This document shows positions 9,194 to 18,569 of a DNA stretch of 57,999 bases, piece after piece. The notes under the pieces were generated by a model. It had not been told where the DNA came from, did not search any database, and saw nothing but the letters and a program-made list of their open reading frames with translations. Both the position numbers and the translations under genes were made by a program. The stretch covers positions 1 to 57,999 of the forward strand of contig DATLUA010000001.1 in NCBI GenBank assembly GCA_035533295.1. Direction: 5' to 3'. Origin of the DNA: JAGWJU01 sp035533295. Lineage in GTDB: Bacteria; Elusimicrobiota; Elusimicrobia; UBA1565; UBA9628. Positions within the stretch are counted from its first letter, which is position 1, and each line of letters opens with the position of its first letter.

Positions 9194-10060
9194 TCAAAAC
9201 TTCCTGATTCGTCCTAAAATCTCGGCGGTCGCGTGCCCGCGGTTGAGGGTATAAAAATGGATTCCAGGCGCGCCCTTGTCCAGAAGTTCGCGGCACTGCC
9301 GCGTCGCGTGCTCGATGCCGTAGCGTAATACTTCTTCCGGGCTTTTCGAGCGGGAAAAAACTTCCCGCTTGAGTTCCTCCGGAATGCCCACGCCGCAGAG
9401 GGCCGTGAATTTCTCCAGCTGCGCCAGGCTCGCCACGGGCATGATGCCCGGCACGATGGGGACGCCTATTCCCATGGCATGGGCCCGCGCGACAAAATCA
9501 AAGTAGCGCCTGTTATCGAAAAAAAGCTGCGTGATGACCCAGTCGGCGCCGGCCTTGACCTTCTCCGCCAAGTGGGCTAAATCCTCCTCGGGAGAAGCCG
9601 CATCAGGATGGGTCTCCGGATATCCGGCCACAGCGACGCTGAAGCCTCCGCGCGTCCGGACGCGCTCGACCAAGTCCCGCGCATAGCGGAAGTCTTGTTT
9701 CTCCGCGGACAAAGCCGCCCCGTCCTCGGGGTGGTCGCCCCGCAGCGCGACGAGGTGAGTGATTCCGTTCCCTGCTATTTCTTCCAGCAGCGCGTCAATT
9801 TCCGCGCGCGTATGCGCGATGCAGGAAAGATGACAGGCGGTTTCCAGGCCGATCTGGTTCTGGATTTTACCCGCGGTCTCGACGGTGCGGTTTCGCTGGG
9901 ATCCTCCGGCGCCGTAGGTCAGGCTGACGAAAGATGGGCCGAGCTTCTTGAACTCTTCGACATTCCCGAGAAAATTCGCGAAGCCTGTCTCCGACTTGGG
10001 CAGGAAAAACTCGAAGGAAAAGACGGGCCGGCCTCCGGCCAGAAGTTCCGGAATTCTCAC
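9194..10060 (-). CDS. metF: 5,10-methylenetetrahydrofolate reductase
   Basis: MetF reduces methylene-THF to methyl-THF using FADH2, feeding methionine synthesis or the methyl branch of C1 metabolism. The 288 residues span the whole TIM barrel. Visible are FSFEFFLPKS with the conserved catalytic glutamate near residue 17, VSLTYGAGGSQRNRT near 46, LVALRGDHP near 102, WVITQLFFDNRRYFDF near 178 and VPIVPGIMPV near 205. It lies 17 bases after the 974-residue TPR gene and 36 bases before tatT, so it is embedded in the leftward train. Nothing in the neighbours explains the pairing with a TRAP transporter. Confidence 0.96.
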   Translation of the reverse strand: MRIPELLAGGRPVFSFEFFLPKSETGFANFLGNVEEFKKLGPSFVSLTYGAGGSQRNRTVETAGKIQNQIGLETACHLSCIAHTRAEIDALLEEIAGNGITHLVALRGDHPEDGAALSAEKQDFRYARDLVERVRTRGGFSVAVAGYPETHPDAASPEEDLAHLAEKVKAGADWVITQLFFDNRRYFDFVARAHAMGIGVPIVPGIMPVASLAQLEKFTALCGVGIPEELKREVFSRSKSPEEVLRYGIEHATRQCRELLDKGAPGIHFYTLNRGHATAEILGRIRKF

Positions 10061-10077
10061 GGGGGAGATTAAACGTT

Positions 10078-13002
10078 TTATGGCTTGCCCTGGGCAAGGC
10101 GCGCCTGGGCCTCTTCGATGAGCCGGTTGTAGTCTCGAACCAATTCGGGATCCGTATTGAGCACGCTTCCTGTCTTGAAATCCGCGAGAGCGTTCTGGTA
10201 CTGCCCCACGTCCGCGTAGGCCGAGCCGCGATTTTTATAGAAATCGGCGTTACGCGGATCCAAAGCGATGGCCGTGCTGAAGCTCTCGATGGCCTCGGGG
10301 TATTTCCCCAAGCCGAAATAACCCAGCCCCACGCCGCCGTAATTCCTGGGGTTCGAGGAGTCGTATCTCACCGATAACTCGTAATTGGCCAGGGCCTTGG
10401 GATACTTTTTCATGAAATAGCGGATATGCCCGGCCTCCAGATAAGCCTCCGCGTACCGATCGTTGACGTGAACGGCCTGAATTTCGGCTTGAAGCGCGTC
10501 GGGATAGCGGCCCATGAGCACCAGGGTTTTGGCCTTTTCATCGTATAATGAGGCGTCCGCGGGAGCGGAACTCAGTGCGGTCTGCATATCCTGCAAGGCA
10601 TTGTCATACTGACCCTGGGCCGTAAGGCAGCGCGCGCGCCCCTGGTACGCGTCGGCGAGGTTCCCTCCGCTCTGGATGGCGCGGCTGAATTCCTCTATCG
10701 CCTCGTCGCAGTGCCCCGCGTTGGAGAGCGCGTCTCCCCGCAGAATGAAGGCGTAAGGATCGAGGACGTTGGGATTCTCGAAGAGCCCCGCAGAATTCAG
10801 GGAATCGTAAAAGCCTTCCGGACTGGCCGATGGGGGCGTCAAGTCCACGCTGATTTGGTGGGCGCCGGGATTCAAGGAATAGGCCTCCTCGTAGTCCTCA
10901 TGGGCTTCCCGGTAGCGCCCAAGGGCCGCGTGCGCTACGGCCAGTGCCAGGAATTCCTCGGGTATCCGCAGCCCGTATTTTTCGGCCTGCTTGATGTCGG
11001 AAAGAGCCTTGTCCGGGCGGCGATTGATGATTTCATCCAAAGCCCGCTGATAGTAAAGCGTCCCGGAATCCGGCGCATGCGAAATTCCCGAATCGCAGGC
11101 TTTGATGGAAGAGGAAATATCGCCGGCGGCGCGACGCTCCTGGCACAGCGCCAGAGCGATGCCGGGAGACGCCGGGTCCGCGTCAAGAGCGTCTAAAAGC
11201 TTGCGCAGGGCGCGGCGCGAGGATCCCTGGGCGCCATAAACATCTCCCAACCCCCAAAGCGCCGACGAATTCTGCGATTCAATGCCGAGCGCCTGCTCGA
11301 AAGCCGCTTGGGCGTCCTCATAATCCGCGGCCCGGTAGTCAATCCAGCCAAGCGCCGCATAAGCGGAATCGTCCTTCGGGTTTCCCGAAAGAACCGTTTG
11401 GATGTCCGTGAGCGCTTCCGCTCGATCACCCAGGCGAGCGTAGGTTTTGGCGCGACTTTTAAGAATTAAATCCTGCGGACCACCCAAGGAAAGCGCGCTG
11501 TTAAAAGCATCGAGAGCCGGGCCGAACGAATTTATCTTGGTCTCTAGAAGACCTAAGTTAAAATAGAATTCTGGATTTTTTGAATTAAGCGAAAGCGCCG
11601 TTCTCAGGTTTGCTTCAGCCTTCCCATAATCGTTGAAATCCACGGACTCCAGGACTCCGAGGTCGTTATAGGCCTGCGCGGTCCGCGAATCCAGGGAAAC
11701 CACGGAATTAAAATCGGCCAACGCCTTGGCCGCGTCGTTCATCCGAAAAAAAAGTTCGCCGCGACGGAGCAGCGTCTGCGGATCGTCGGGCGCGATTTCA
11801 ACCGCCTTATTAATGTCGGACAGGGCCTTTTCCGGACGCCCCATCGCGTACTCGATGCTGCCCATCCGCAGCCAAGATTGCGGATGGCTCCTGTCTATCT
11901 TCAATGCCTTTTTTGCGATGTCCAGCGCCTTTTCGAAGTTTCCCATACCGATGAAAGCCTCGGATTCCCCCAGCAAGACGCGAGCCTCTCCGCCTCCACT
12001 CCCTTGGAAAAAATTAAGAGCGCGGCCGTAGGCGTCAAGCGCGTCTTGATAGTCTCCCAAACTCAAAAGCCGCTTGGCGGCCATTTCAGCCTTTTGCGCG
12101 GGAAAATCCTCGGAACCAAGCGCGGCCTGGTAGTCCTGCAGGGCGTCCTTGCGATCTCCTTCCTTGAAGAGTGCTTCGGCGCGCGCGAGGCGCGGAGCAT
12201 AGCCGTCCGGATCGACCTTCAGCGCCGCTTCCAACTCCGCCTGCGCTTGGTCTTGGCGGCCTTGACTCATGTCCAAGCGAGCCAAACCGAGATCGGCGGC
12301 CACGTCTCCTGGATGGAGAATCAACGCTTTCTGGTAGGCTTCGCGCCCTCGCACGGCGTCGCCGCTTCCCGCCAGGGCGTCGCCGAGAAGAACATAGGCT
12401 CCGGGGAAACCCGAATTGAGGCGCAGAGCCGAAATAAGATCGGTCACGGCCGCGCGGCAAAGTCCGGACTCGATTTCAGCCGAGGCCCGGTCGCGGTAAT
12501 AGAGGGGAGCCGATTTCTGGACGAGCGCGCGGTTGGCCTGCTCCAGGGCGTCCTTGGAGCGCCCCAACAAACCGTAGGTTCGCGCCGCCGCCGTCAGCGT
12601 TGCCGGCGAGACGCTTGCCTGGGTGAGTATCCGGTCGAATATTTCCGCGGCTTTTCCCGGCTCTCCCTTCAAGGAGAACGCGATCGCTTGGGCAGCCAAA
12701 ACATCCGTGTCGCCTCGAGCCCGCGGAGAATCGCCCAACTTATCCAGAATGAGGCCCGCGTCGCCGCGCGCCGCTTTCCTATCGCCGGATTCCATCTCCA
12801 ATTCGGCGCGCAACGCCACCGCCGGGTAATAGTCGGGCTCCTCGTTGACGGAGAAATTGACCTCCGTCAGCGCCTTGGCGAAATCCCCGTTTTCGTAGAA
12901 CTGGACGGCCACGGCATAGGCGGCCAAAGGCGTCGGCTTCTGGGCCCAGGAGCCGACGGGAACGACAAGAGCGGCCAAGGCAAGAATAGCGGTCATCAGC
13001 AT
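10078..13002 (-). CDS. Large secreted TPR-repeat protein (974 aa)
   Basis: An N-terminal signal (MLMTAILALAALVVPVGSWA, then QKPTP) is followed by an almost unbroken solenoid of about 25 TPR units across residues 25-960. Examples are GSIEYAMGRPEKALSDINKA, GRARCLTAQGQYDNALQDMQ and GLGYFGLGKYPEAIESFSTA. Such proteins act as protein-binding scaffolds; the signal places it in the periplasm or outer membrane. It is the first gene of the leftward train and is divergent from the glycosyltransferase at 13080. On the minus strand TTGAAA and CAATAT boxes 17 bases apart (about 13050-13020) are a possible but weak promoter. The partner protein is unknown. Confidence 0.85.
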   Translation of the reverse strand: MLMTAILALAALVVPVGSWAQKPTPLAAYAVAVQFYENGDFAKALTEVNFSVNEEPDYYPAVALRAELEMESGDRKAARGDAGLILDKLGDSPRARGDTDVLAAQAIAFSLKGEPGKAAEIFDRILTQASVSPATLTAAARTYGLLGRSKDALEQANRALVQKSAPLYYRDRASAEIESGLCRAAVTDLISALRLNSGFPGAYVLLGDALAGSGDAVRGREAYQKALILHPGDVAADLGLARLDMSQGRQDQAQAELEAALKVDPDGYAPRLARAEALFKEGDRKDALQDYQAALGSEDFPAQKAEMAAKRLLSLGDYQDALDAYGRALNFFQGSGGGEARVLLGESEAFIGMGNFEKALDIAKKALKIDRSHPQSWLRMGSIEYAMGRPEKALSDINKAVEIAPDDPQTLLRRGELFFRMNDAAKALADFNSVVSLDSRTAQAYNDLGVLESVDFNDYGKAEANLRTALSLNSKNPEFYFNLGLLETKINSFGPALDAFNSALSLGGPQDLILKSRAKTYARLGDRAEALTDIQTVLSGNPKDDSAYAALGWIDYRAADYEDAQAAFEQALGIESQNSSALWGLGDVYGAQGSSRRALRKLLDALDADPASPGIALALCQERRAAGDISSSIKACDSGISHAPDSGTLYYQRALDEIINRRPDKALSDIKQAEKYGLRIPEEFLALAVAHAALGRYREAHEDYEEAYSLNPGAHQISVDLTPPSASPEGFYDSLNSAGLFENPNVLDPYAFILRGDALSNAGHCDEAIEEFSRAIQSGGNLADAYQGRARCLTAQGQYDNALQDMQTALSSAPADASLYDEKAKTLVLMGRYPDALQAEIQAVHVNDRYAEAYLEAGHIRYFMKKYPKALANYELSVRYDSSNPRNYGGVGLGYFGLGKYPEAIESFSTAIALDPRNADFYKNRGSAYADVGQYQNALADFKTGSVLNTDPELVRDYNRLIEEAQARLAQGKP

Positions 13003-13079
13003 AGCGACGCTAAATATTGCCTGGAAAATGTTAAATTTTCAAGTCGAAAACCCGGCAGTCTTGTTATAATAACGCCCGC

Positions 13080-14333
13080 ATGTCCTTTGCTTTATCACGC
13101 GCCCGCGGCTGGGCGCTCGTCGGCGCCGTCGCCGTCTTCCTCCGGTTTTTTTTCATCCTCGGACGCGCGCCGGCTCCCTTGCGCGGAGACGCTCTTGGTT
13201 ACCATCAATACGCCGTCCATTTGCTCGATGACGGACGTTACGCGGACGACTTGGGAGAAAGAGCCTCGCGCATGCCCGGTTATCCTGTATTTTTGGCGGC
13301 GGTTTATTCGCTGGCCGGGCGCTCATCGCGCCCGGTTCAAATCGCCCAATGTCTGTTGGGCGCTCTGACCTGCGTCTTCATCGTCGTTCTAGCCGAAGGC
13401 TGCCTGCCCGCCCCCTGGCCCTTATTCGCGGGCCTCTTGGCCGCGGGCTATTTTGATCTCATCGCGCCCTGCCGGTTCGTTCTTTCGGAAAATCTTTATC
13501 AATTTTTTTTAGCGGCGTCTTTCGCCGGCCTCTACAGTCTTAATTGGAAACCCATATTCCGGGCTGGCGCTTTCGGCGCGGGCATCGGCGCGGCCTATTT
13601 CTTCAGGCCTGAAGCTCTAGCGCCGGGGCTGGCCGCGCTCGCGCTGGTTCCGCTGATTAAAGGCTTGAAATTCGATTGGGGCAAAAGTTTAGCGGCCGCG
13701 GCGATCATAGCCGTCATGATGGCGCCCTGGATTGTGCGCAACAAGATTATTTTCAGCCGCTGGATTCCATCCTCAACGATGGGAGGCTTTACCCTTTACT
13801 CGGGCTTGGCTTTGCCGCTTGAAAGCCGCACCCTTGTTTCCGAGCCGTTCTATTTTCCGCCGCCCGGGACCGGAGAACTCGCCGCCGACGCGGCTTACAA
13901 AGCCCAGTTCAAAAACCTATGGGCCCGCGCCGGCTTAAGCCGCAGGTTAAAGGCTTATGCCTTCAACTTCTCCGCTCTCTTTTATCCTTTCCTGCCCGGA
14001 TATGATGCGACCTTCGTGCTCCTGCTGCCTTTCTGGCTTGCCGCGATCCGCATCTCGCTTAAGCGCCCCGTCCTCATTCCCCTCTCTATGGCCGTGCTTT
14101 CCTCCATTGCCGTTTACACGGTCTTCGGCGGACCGGTCTCGCGCTACCGCCAGGAATACGCTCCGCTCGCCGTCTGCTTGGCGGTCGCGGGACTCTACGA
14201 GTTTTGGAAGCGACGGCCGGAAATTCTCAAGCGCGCAGGGCCGGCCTGGGCCGCACTTAATTTCGCGATCTGGATTTTTCCCCAAGGCTCGCGGCATTTC
14301 ATGATCGCTATGCGCAACCTGGTGTTTCGCTAG
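13080..14333 (+). CDS. Integral-membrane glycosyltransferase, GT39/ArnT-like
   Basis: This 417-residue protein has about ten membrane segments. The first periplasmic loop carries acidic residues typical of the polyprenyl-phosphate-sugar transferases of the ArnT/PMT clan (APLRGDALGYHQYAVHLLDD, residues 30-50), followed by the LGERASRMPGYPVFLAAVYS stretch common to this fold. Such enzymes move a sugar from a lipid carrier to an acceptor on the outer face of the inner membrane. A TATAAT box at 13065-13070 precedes the ATG by 9 bases, leaving little room for a leader and no clear -35. It heads a surface-sugar gene group with the next two rightward genes. Confidence 0.8.
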   Translation: MSFALSRARGWALVGAVAVFLRFFFILGRAPAPLRGDALGYHQYAVHLLDDGRYADDLGERASRMPGYPVFLAAVYSLAGRSSRPVQIAQCLLGALTCVFIVVLAEGCLPAPWPLFAGLLAAGYFDLIAPCRFVLSENLYQFFLAASFAGLYSLNWKPIFRAGAFGAGIGAAYFFRPEALAPGLAALALVPLIKGLKFDWGKSLAAAAIIAVMMAPWIVRNKIIFSRWIPSSTMGGFTLYSGLALPLESRTLVSEPFYFPPPGTGELAADAAYKAQFKNLWARAGLSRRLKAYAFNFSALFYPFLPGYDATFVLLLPFWLAAIRISLKRPVLIPLSMAVLSSIAVYTVFGGPVSRYRQEYAPLAVCLAVAGLYEFWKRRPEILKRAGPAWAALNFAIWIFPQGSRHFMIAMRNLVFR

Positions 14334-14342
14334 ACCAAGCCC

Positions 14343-15953
14343 GTGGCACCAGCCTCTTATTGCGTCATCGGCTCGGGCCTTGCCGGGACGGCCTGCGCGC
14401 GGGCTCTTCTTCGCGAGGGAGCCGACGTGCTGATGATCGACGCCGGCGCGCAATGCGAAAGCGAGAAGATATCCGTCGCGCGCCGCTTGGCCGCGCAAGA
14501 GCCGACGCAATGGACGCCGGACGACGTGCGCGCCATCCGGGGCGATTACCTCAACTCACGCGGCGCCCGCGCCTTTAAGCCCGTTTACGGCTCGGATTTC
14601 CCATACGCCAAGAACGAGCTGGCCTCCATCACTCAAGACGGCACCAAGTGCCTGGTCTCTCACGCCAAGGGAGGCTTGAGCAACGTCTGGGGCGCCGCCG
14701 TGCTGCCCAGCATGGCCGATGATTTCACGGATTGGCCGTTCGGCTTGGACGAGCTGGCGCCGTCTTACGCCGAGGTCGGCCGAGCGCTCGCCATCGCTGG
14801 AGAAAAAGACGACTTGGCGCGCTTGCTCCCGTATTATGCGCCGGCGCTGGCGCCGATTCAATCCAGCCGGCAGGCTCGCATGCTCCTAGACCTCTGGCGC
14901 CGAAACCGGGAATCCCTTAAATCATCGGGCATCACCTTTGGAAACTCGCGGCTGGCCGTTAAGCCCCAGGACGAGGGCTCGGACCGGCATTGCCGGCTGA
15001 CCGGCCTGTGCCTTTCGGGATGCCCCTACTCGGCCATTTACAACGCCCAGGAAGCCTTGGCTGAGCTGCGAAAAAATCCAAGATTCCGCTACGAGCCGGG
15101 ATGGATCGCCGAAAAAATCCAGGAAACCGGCTCCTCGGCCGTCATTCAATGTCGTTCCATTGAGACAGGAGCCACGCTATCGCGATTTGAGGCTCAGCGC
15201 GTTTTCGTCGCGTGCGGCGCTCTGGGCACGGCAAAAATAATTTTAGCGAGCACCGAAATTCCGGCCAAGCTCACTTTGCGCTACCAGCCTTATTTTCTCT
15301 TGCCCCTGCTGGCGTTTTCACGCTGCACCGGAGTCGATGAGGAAAGGCTGCACACCCTGGCCCAGGGATTCATGGAAGTGATGGACCGCGGCATCTCGGA
15401 TCATTTGGTTCACCTTCAGTTCTACACCTACAACAACTTCATCAAGGAAAAAATAAGCGGTGTCCTGAAATTTGCTCCTGAACCAATCTCCAAATATCTC
15501 GGGCCGGCCCTTTGGGAACGGCTTCTCATCGTGCAGGGCTATCTCAACTCCCAAGATGGCGGCGATATCGTCATGACAGCGGAGAAATCGGCCGGCGGTG
15601 AAGCCCGGCTCAAATTATCGGGACGCCTTCCGCTCAGGACCAAATGGAAAATCGCGCGCGTCGCGGCGAAGCTTCTCCGGAAATCCCGAGCCGTCGGCGG
15701 GCTGCCCTTGCTGCCTTTGATGGAACTAGGGGTGCCCGGGGAAGGAAACCACATCGGCTCCGTTTTCCCGATGGCCGCGCGGCCCTTCGGTTTTCAATCG
15801 GATATCCTGGGGCGCGTCAAAGGATCGCGGCGCACGCACGCGGTGGACGCTTCCGTCCTGCCGAGCTTGCCCGCGACCACCATCTCTTACACCATGATGG
15901 CCAACGCCGACCGCATCGCGCGGGAAGCCGCACGGCAAGACGCCCGCTCTTAA
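14343..15953 (+). CDS. GMC-type FAD-dependent oxidoreductase
   Basis: This 536-residue protein starts at a GTG and opens with a dinucleotide fold (SYCVIGSGLAGTACARALLR, then LMIDAG). Its C-terminus (GNHIGSVFPMA..., VDASVLPSLPATTISYTMMA) matches the GMC oxidoreductase C-terminal domain with its active-site histidine and the final FAD-contacting segment. The middle holds a cysteine cluster (HCRLTGLCLSGCPYSAIYNA, residues 217-238), as in iron-sulfur-like or disulfide-bearing GMC relatives that act on sugars or sterols. The stop TAA overlaps the ATG of the next gene (TAATG). In this context oxidation of a surface-sugar precursor is likely, but the substrate is unknown. Confidence 0.85.
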   Translation: MAPASYCVIGSGLAGTACARALLREGADVLMIDAGAQCESEKISVARRLAAQEPTQWTPDDVRAIRGDYLNSRGARAFKPVYGSDFPYAKNELASITQDGTKCLVSHAKGGLSNVWGAAVLPSMADDFTDWPFGLDELAPSYAEVGRALAIAGEKDDLARLLPYYAPALAPIQSSRQARMLLDLWRRNRESLKSSGITFGNSRLAVKPQDEGSDRHCRLTGLCLSGCPYSAIYNAQEALAELRKNPRFRYEPGWIAEKIQETGSSAVIQCRSIETGATLSRFEAQRVFVACGALGTAKIILASTEIPAKLTLRYQPYFLLPLLAFSRCTGVDEERLHTLAQGFMEVMDRGISDHLVHLQFYTYNNFIKEKISGVLKFAPEPISKYLGPALWERLLIVQGYLNSQDGGDIVMTAEKSAGGEARLKLSGRLPLRTKWKIARVAAKLLRKSRAVGGLPLLPLMELGVPGEGNHIGSVFPMAARPFGFQSDILGRVKGSRRTHAVDASVLPSLPATTISYTMMANADRIAREAARQDARS

Positions 15954-16798
15954 TGGCGCAAGAACTCTGCCTTATCACTGGAGCCGCGGGCTTTGTCGGG
16001 CGATCCTGCGCGCGGCTTCTAAGAGCCCAGGGCTTGGGCGTCCGGGAGATCGGAAGGTCCGCCCCGAAAGGATCCGATCTTTATTTCGCGTTGGGCGATC
16101 CCATCAATCCAGCGCTTTTTGATTCAGCGGCCTCTCTGGTGCACTGCGCCTACGATTTTAGGGCTGAGTCTTGGAACGAAATAGAAAAAATCAACGTCCG
16201 CGGATCCATCGACCTATTTGAGACCGCGAAAGCCGGCGGCGTGTCCCGCCTGGTCTTCATCTCCAGCGTCAGCGCGTTCGAGGGCTGCCGCTCGCTTTAC
16301 GGCCGCGGTAAGCTTGAAGTTGAAAAAGAAGTGTTGCGGATGGGCGGCCTAGTCATCCGGCCGGGCCTCGTTTGGGACGACTCCGAACGCGGCATGCACG
16401 GGCGGCTCAAGCGCTTGGCCCGCCTGCCGATTCTTCCCATTTTCGGAAGCGGGCGCGAGCCTTTCGTCCTCGTGCACGCGGAGGATCTCGCCCGCTGTGT
16501 TAGCGCCGCGCTGCGCATGAATCTTCCATCAGGAAACTCTCTCATCACGGCGGCCAATCCGCAGCCCGTGGCCTTTGCCGATATCCTTAAATCCTTGGCC
16601 AAGCGCCAGGGCCGGCGCGCGCGGGTTATTCCCATGCCTGCGGCCTTGGGCCTGGGTCTTCTAAGGACGCTTGAGACTTTGGGACTACCTGCGGGATTTC
16701 GCAGCGACAGCCTGAGAAGCCTGCTCTACCCCAACCCGAACATGGATTTCGAAACTCAGAAATCCTGGGGAGTCGAATTCAGGCCTTACCCCGCTTAA
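15953..16798 (+). CDS. NAD-dependent sugar epimerase/dehydratase (extended SDR)
   Basis: The 281-residue protein has the SDR nucleotide motif TGAAGFVGRSCARLLRAQG (GxxGxxG, residues 9-15). The serine of FISSVSAFEG and the tyrosine-lysine pair of SLYGRGKLEVEKE form the expected catalytic S-Y-K set. The start ATG overlaps the stop of the GMC gene, so the two are coupled. Its last 20 bases overlap the end of the convergent SDR gene on the other strand. Extended SDRs of this kind remodel nucleotide sugars; the neighbouring glycosyltransferases support that, while the sugar itself is not identifiable. Confidence 0.88.
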   Translation: MAQELCLITGAAGFVGRSCARLLRAQGLGVREIGRSAPKGSDLYFALGDPINPALFDSAASLVHCAYDFRAESWNEIEKINVRGSIDLFETAKAGGVSRLVFISSVSAFEGCRSLYGRGKLEVEKEVLRMGGLVIRPGLVWDDSERGMHGRLKRLARLPILPIFGSGREPFVLVHAEDLARCVSAALRMNLPSGNSLITAANPQPVAFADILKSLAKRQGRRARVIPMPAALGLGLLRTLETLGLPAGFRSDSLRSLLYPNPNMDFETQKSWGVEFRPYPA

Positions 16799-17684
16799 GG
16801 CCATTCGCCAAAAGGATGCCTTCCTCAAGGCCGATTTTTGGCCGCCATCCCGGCAGGCGCTTGCCCTTGCTCCAGGGGATCATGACCTCGCGCTTGCGGT
16901 AGGGCCGCGCGCCCCATGAAGCTGGAATCTTTTTCTTCATGACTCGGGAATATAGCTCGACGACTTGCCGCAGCGAGCGTGGACGACCCGCCGACAAGGC
17001 GTAAATCTCATGGCCGCGGGTTTTGCCCTCCAGCAATCGGCGGGCCGCGGTCAGATAGGCGGCGGTGATGTCATCAATGTAAACCGGGTCGACTTTCTGC
17101 CTGCCTTCTGAAAGAATCAAGGGCGCGCCCATGGGGCCGGCCTCGCGCAGCGTCTTCCAGATTTTAGGGCGCTGATCACCCGGACCGTAGCTGTCGAATA
17201 TCTTTAGGGTGACGGCGCGCATCCCTCGCGCCTGAACGTAATAATCGAGAATGTCCTGGAAGGCCTGTTTGGTCGCGGCGTAAAGATTGACCGGACTGTA
17301 ATCCGCGCCGCGGTAGTGCTGCCATGCCGTGCCGGTGTTGATGAAGCTGCACCCTTTCAGGGACGAAGCCGCTTCCAAAACCTGTGTCCCGAAAAGGATG
17401 TTGCTCCGGCATAAGGCTTCTATATCTTCGGCGCGATGTTCGACCAAGAAAAGGGACGCCAAATGAAAAACCACGTCGGGCCGCGCGCGCCGCACCAAGC
17501 GCGCCATGCCGGCGGTCGTGCCGTCGTGGAGCAGTTCGACGCCCGGAGCGCTTTCGATGGGTTTTCTACGCGGCGTTTTTCGGGCGGCGGAAAAAACCAG
17601 CCAGCCGGCGCGGGCTAGTTTCCGACGCAGAGCTGAGCCGATGAAGCCCCCGGCGCCGGTAATCAAGGCCCGCCGCGACGTCAT
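16779..17684 (-). CDS. NAD-dependent sugar epimerase/dehydratase (extended SDR)
   Basis: The 301-residue protein begins MTSRRALITGAGGFIGSALR, with the GxxGxxG NAD motif at residues 10-16. It has the catalytic set T/S (FINTGTAWQHY), tyrosine and lysine (NLYAATKQAFQ), and the downstream SYGPGDQRPK loop that contacts the nucleotide sugar in GDP- or CDP-sugar epimerases. It is coupled to the GT2 gene (start overlaps its stop by 4 bases) and ends inside the convergent SDR gene. Together with the aldo/keto reductase it looks like a small deoxysugar or glycan-precursor pathway; the product is not determinable here. Confidence 0.9.
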   Translation of the reverse strand: MTSRRALITGAGGFIGSALRRKLARAGWLVFSAARKTPRRKPIESAPGVELLHDGTTAGMARLVRRARPDVVFHLASLFLVEHRAEDIEALCRSNILFGTQVLEAASSLKGCSFINTGTAWQHYRGADYSPVNLYAATKQAFQDILDYYVQARGMRAVTLKIFDSYGPGDQRPKIWKTLREAGPMGAPLILSEGRQKVDPVYIDDITAAYLTAARRLLEGKTRGHEIYALSAGRPRSLRQVVELYSRVMKKKIPASWGARPYRKREVMIPWSKGKRLPGWRPKIGLEEGILLANGLKRGKA

Positions 17685-18565
17685 CGCTCATAATTCCAAA
17701 GCCGGAGAGAATCCAGAAGACATCCCGACGCGAAGCTCAGACCCGCGACGCCTAACCCGAGCAGGGCGCACAGGGCCCACCCCGCGCGCCATGTCGCAAG
17801 AAACGCAATAGTCGCGGCGAGTCCGGTGAGGGCCGGCAAAGCAGCCAGCGCAATAAAAAGTTTGATGGGATTATAAGCGATCATGATTTCAAGCATGAGT
17901 TGCAGCGTTCTCAAAATATCGCGGATGGGCTTGACCTTGGACTTGCCTTTGCGCGCCTGAAATTTGATGGGAATAAACTTAACGAAGCGTCCCTCGTGCA
18001 GGAAGGACAGCGTCATGGTGGTTGAATACGAATAGCCGTAGCAGCGTACCGGACCGATGCCCATGGCCAGCTGCCTTCGGAACAGGCGCAACCCGGAATT
18101 GGCGTCGGGAATGTCTTCTCCCACGACGAAGCTCGCCATGCGCAGGTAGAGCCAGCGCAAAAGCGCGTGGAAGGGAGAACCCCAGAAATGAATTCCCGTT
18201 CTCGATCCGATGATCAAGTCAAAATCAGGCGCGAACTTAACGAGGCCCGCCGCTTCCGACACAGGGTAGGACTCGTCTGCGTCGATGGTCAATATCCAGT
18301 CGTGCTTGGCGGCCGCGATGCCGCTCATGAGCGCCCGTCCGTAGCCCTTGTTGGCCGCGTGTCGCAAAACTATCGCGCCGGCCTGGCGAGCAGCCTCACC
18401 CGTGCCGTCACTCGATCCGTCATCCACGACGATGACTTCGAATTCCTCGACCAGGGCGGAAAGGACATCTCGGACGGAAGCGACCACGCCGGCGACCGCC
18501 GCCGCCTCGTTTAGAGCTGGAAGAACGGCTGAAACCTTGATGTCGCGGCGGCGCGGAGAGGGCAT
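17681..18565 (-). CDS. GT2 glycosyltransferase, DPM1/GtrB-like with two C-terminal membrane helices
   Basis: The protein of about 294 residues has a GT-A fold with PALNEAAAVAGVVASV, the VVDDGSSDGT nucleotide-binding motif and LTIDADESYPV (the DxD metal motif). ANSGLRLFRR follows in the position typical of dolichol-phosphate-mannose-synthase-like enzymes. Two membrane segments close the protein (LFIALAALPALTGLAATIAF and GWALCALLGLGVAGLSFASG). It likely loads a sugar onto a polyprenyl phosphate, providing donor for the GT39-type enzyme nearby. I chose the ATG at 18565; a GTG at 18586 adds seven residues and would overlap the aldo/keto reductase gene by 17 bases. Neither start has a strong ribosome site. 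Confidence 0.88.
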   Translation of the reverse strand: MPSPRRRDIKVSAVLPALNEAAAVAGVVASVRDVLSALVEEFEVIVVDDGSSDGTGEAARQAGAIVLRHAANKGYGRALMSGIAAAKHDWILTIDADESYPVSEAAGLVKFAPDFDLIIGSRTGIHFWGSPFHALLRWLYLRMASFVVGEDIPDANSGLRLFRRQLAMGIGPVRCYGYSYSTTMTLSFLHEGRFVKFIPIKFQARKGKSKVKPIRDILRTLQLMLEIMIAYNPIKLFIALAALPALTGLAATIAFLATWRAGWALCALLGLGVAGLSFASGCLLDSLRLWNYER

Positions 18566-18569
18566 GTTT

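Noticed and set aside
11878..13368. 496-codon plus-strand frame opposite the 974-residue TPR gene, running into the glycosyltransferase gene
   Set aside because: It covers two well-supported genes in other frames, has no ribosome site and no recognisable domain.
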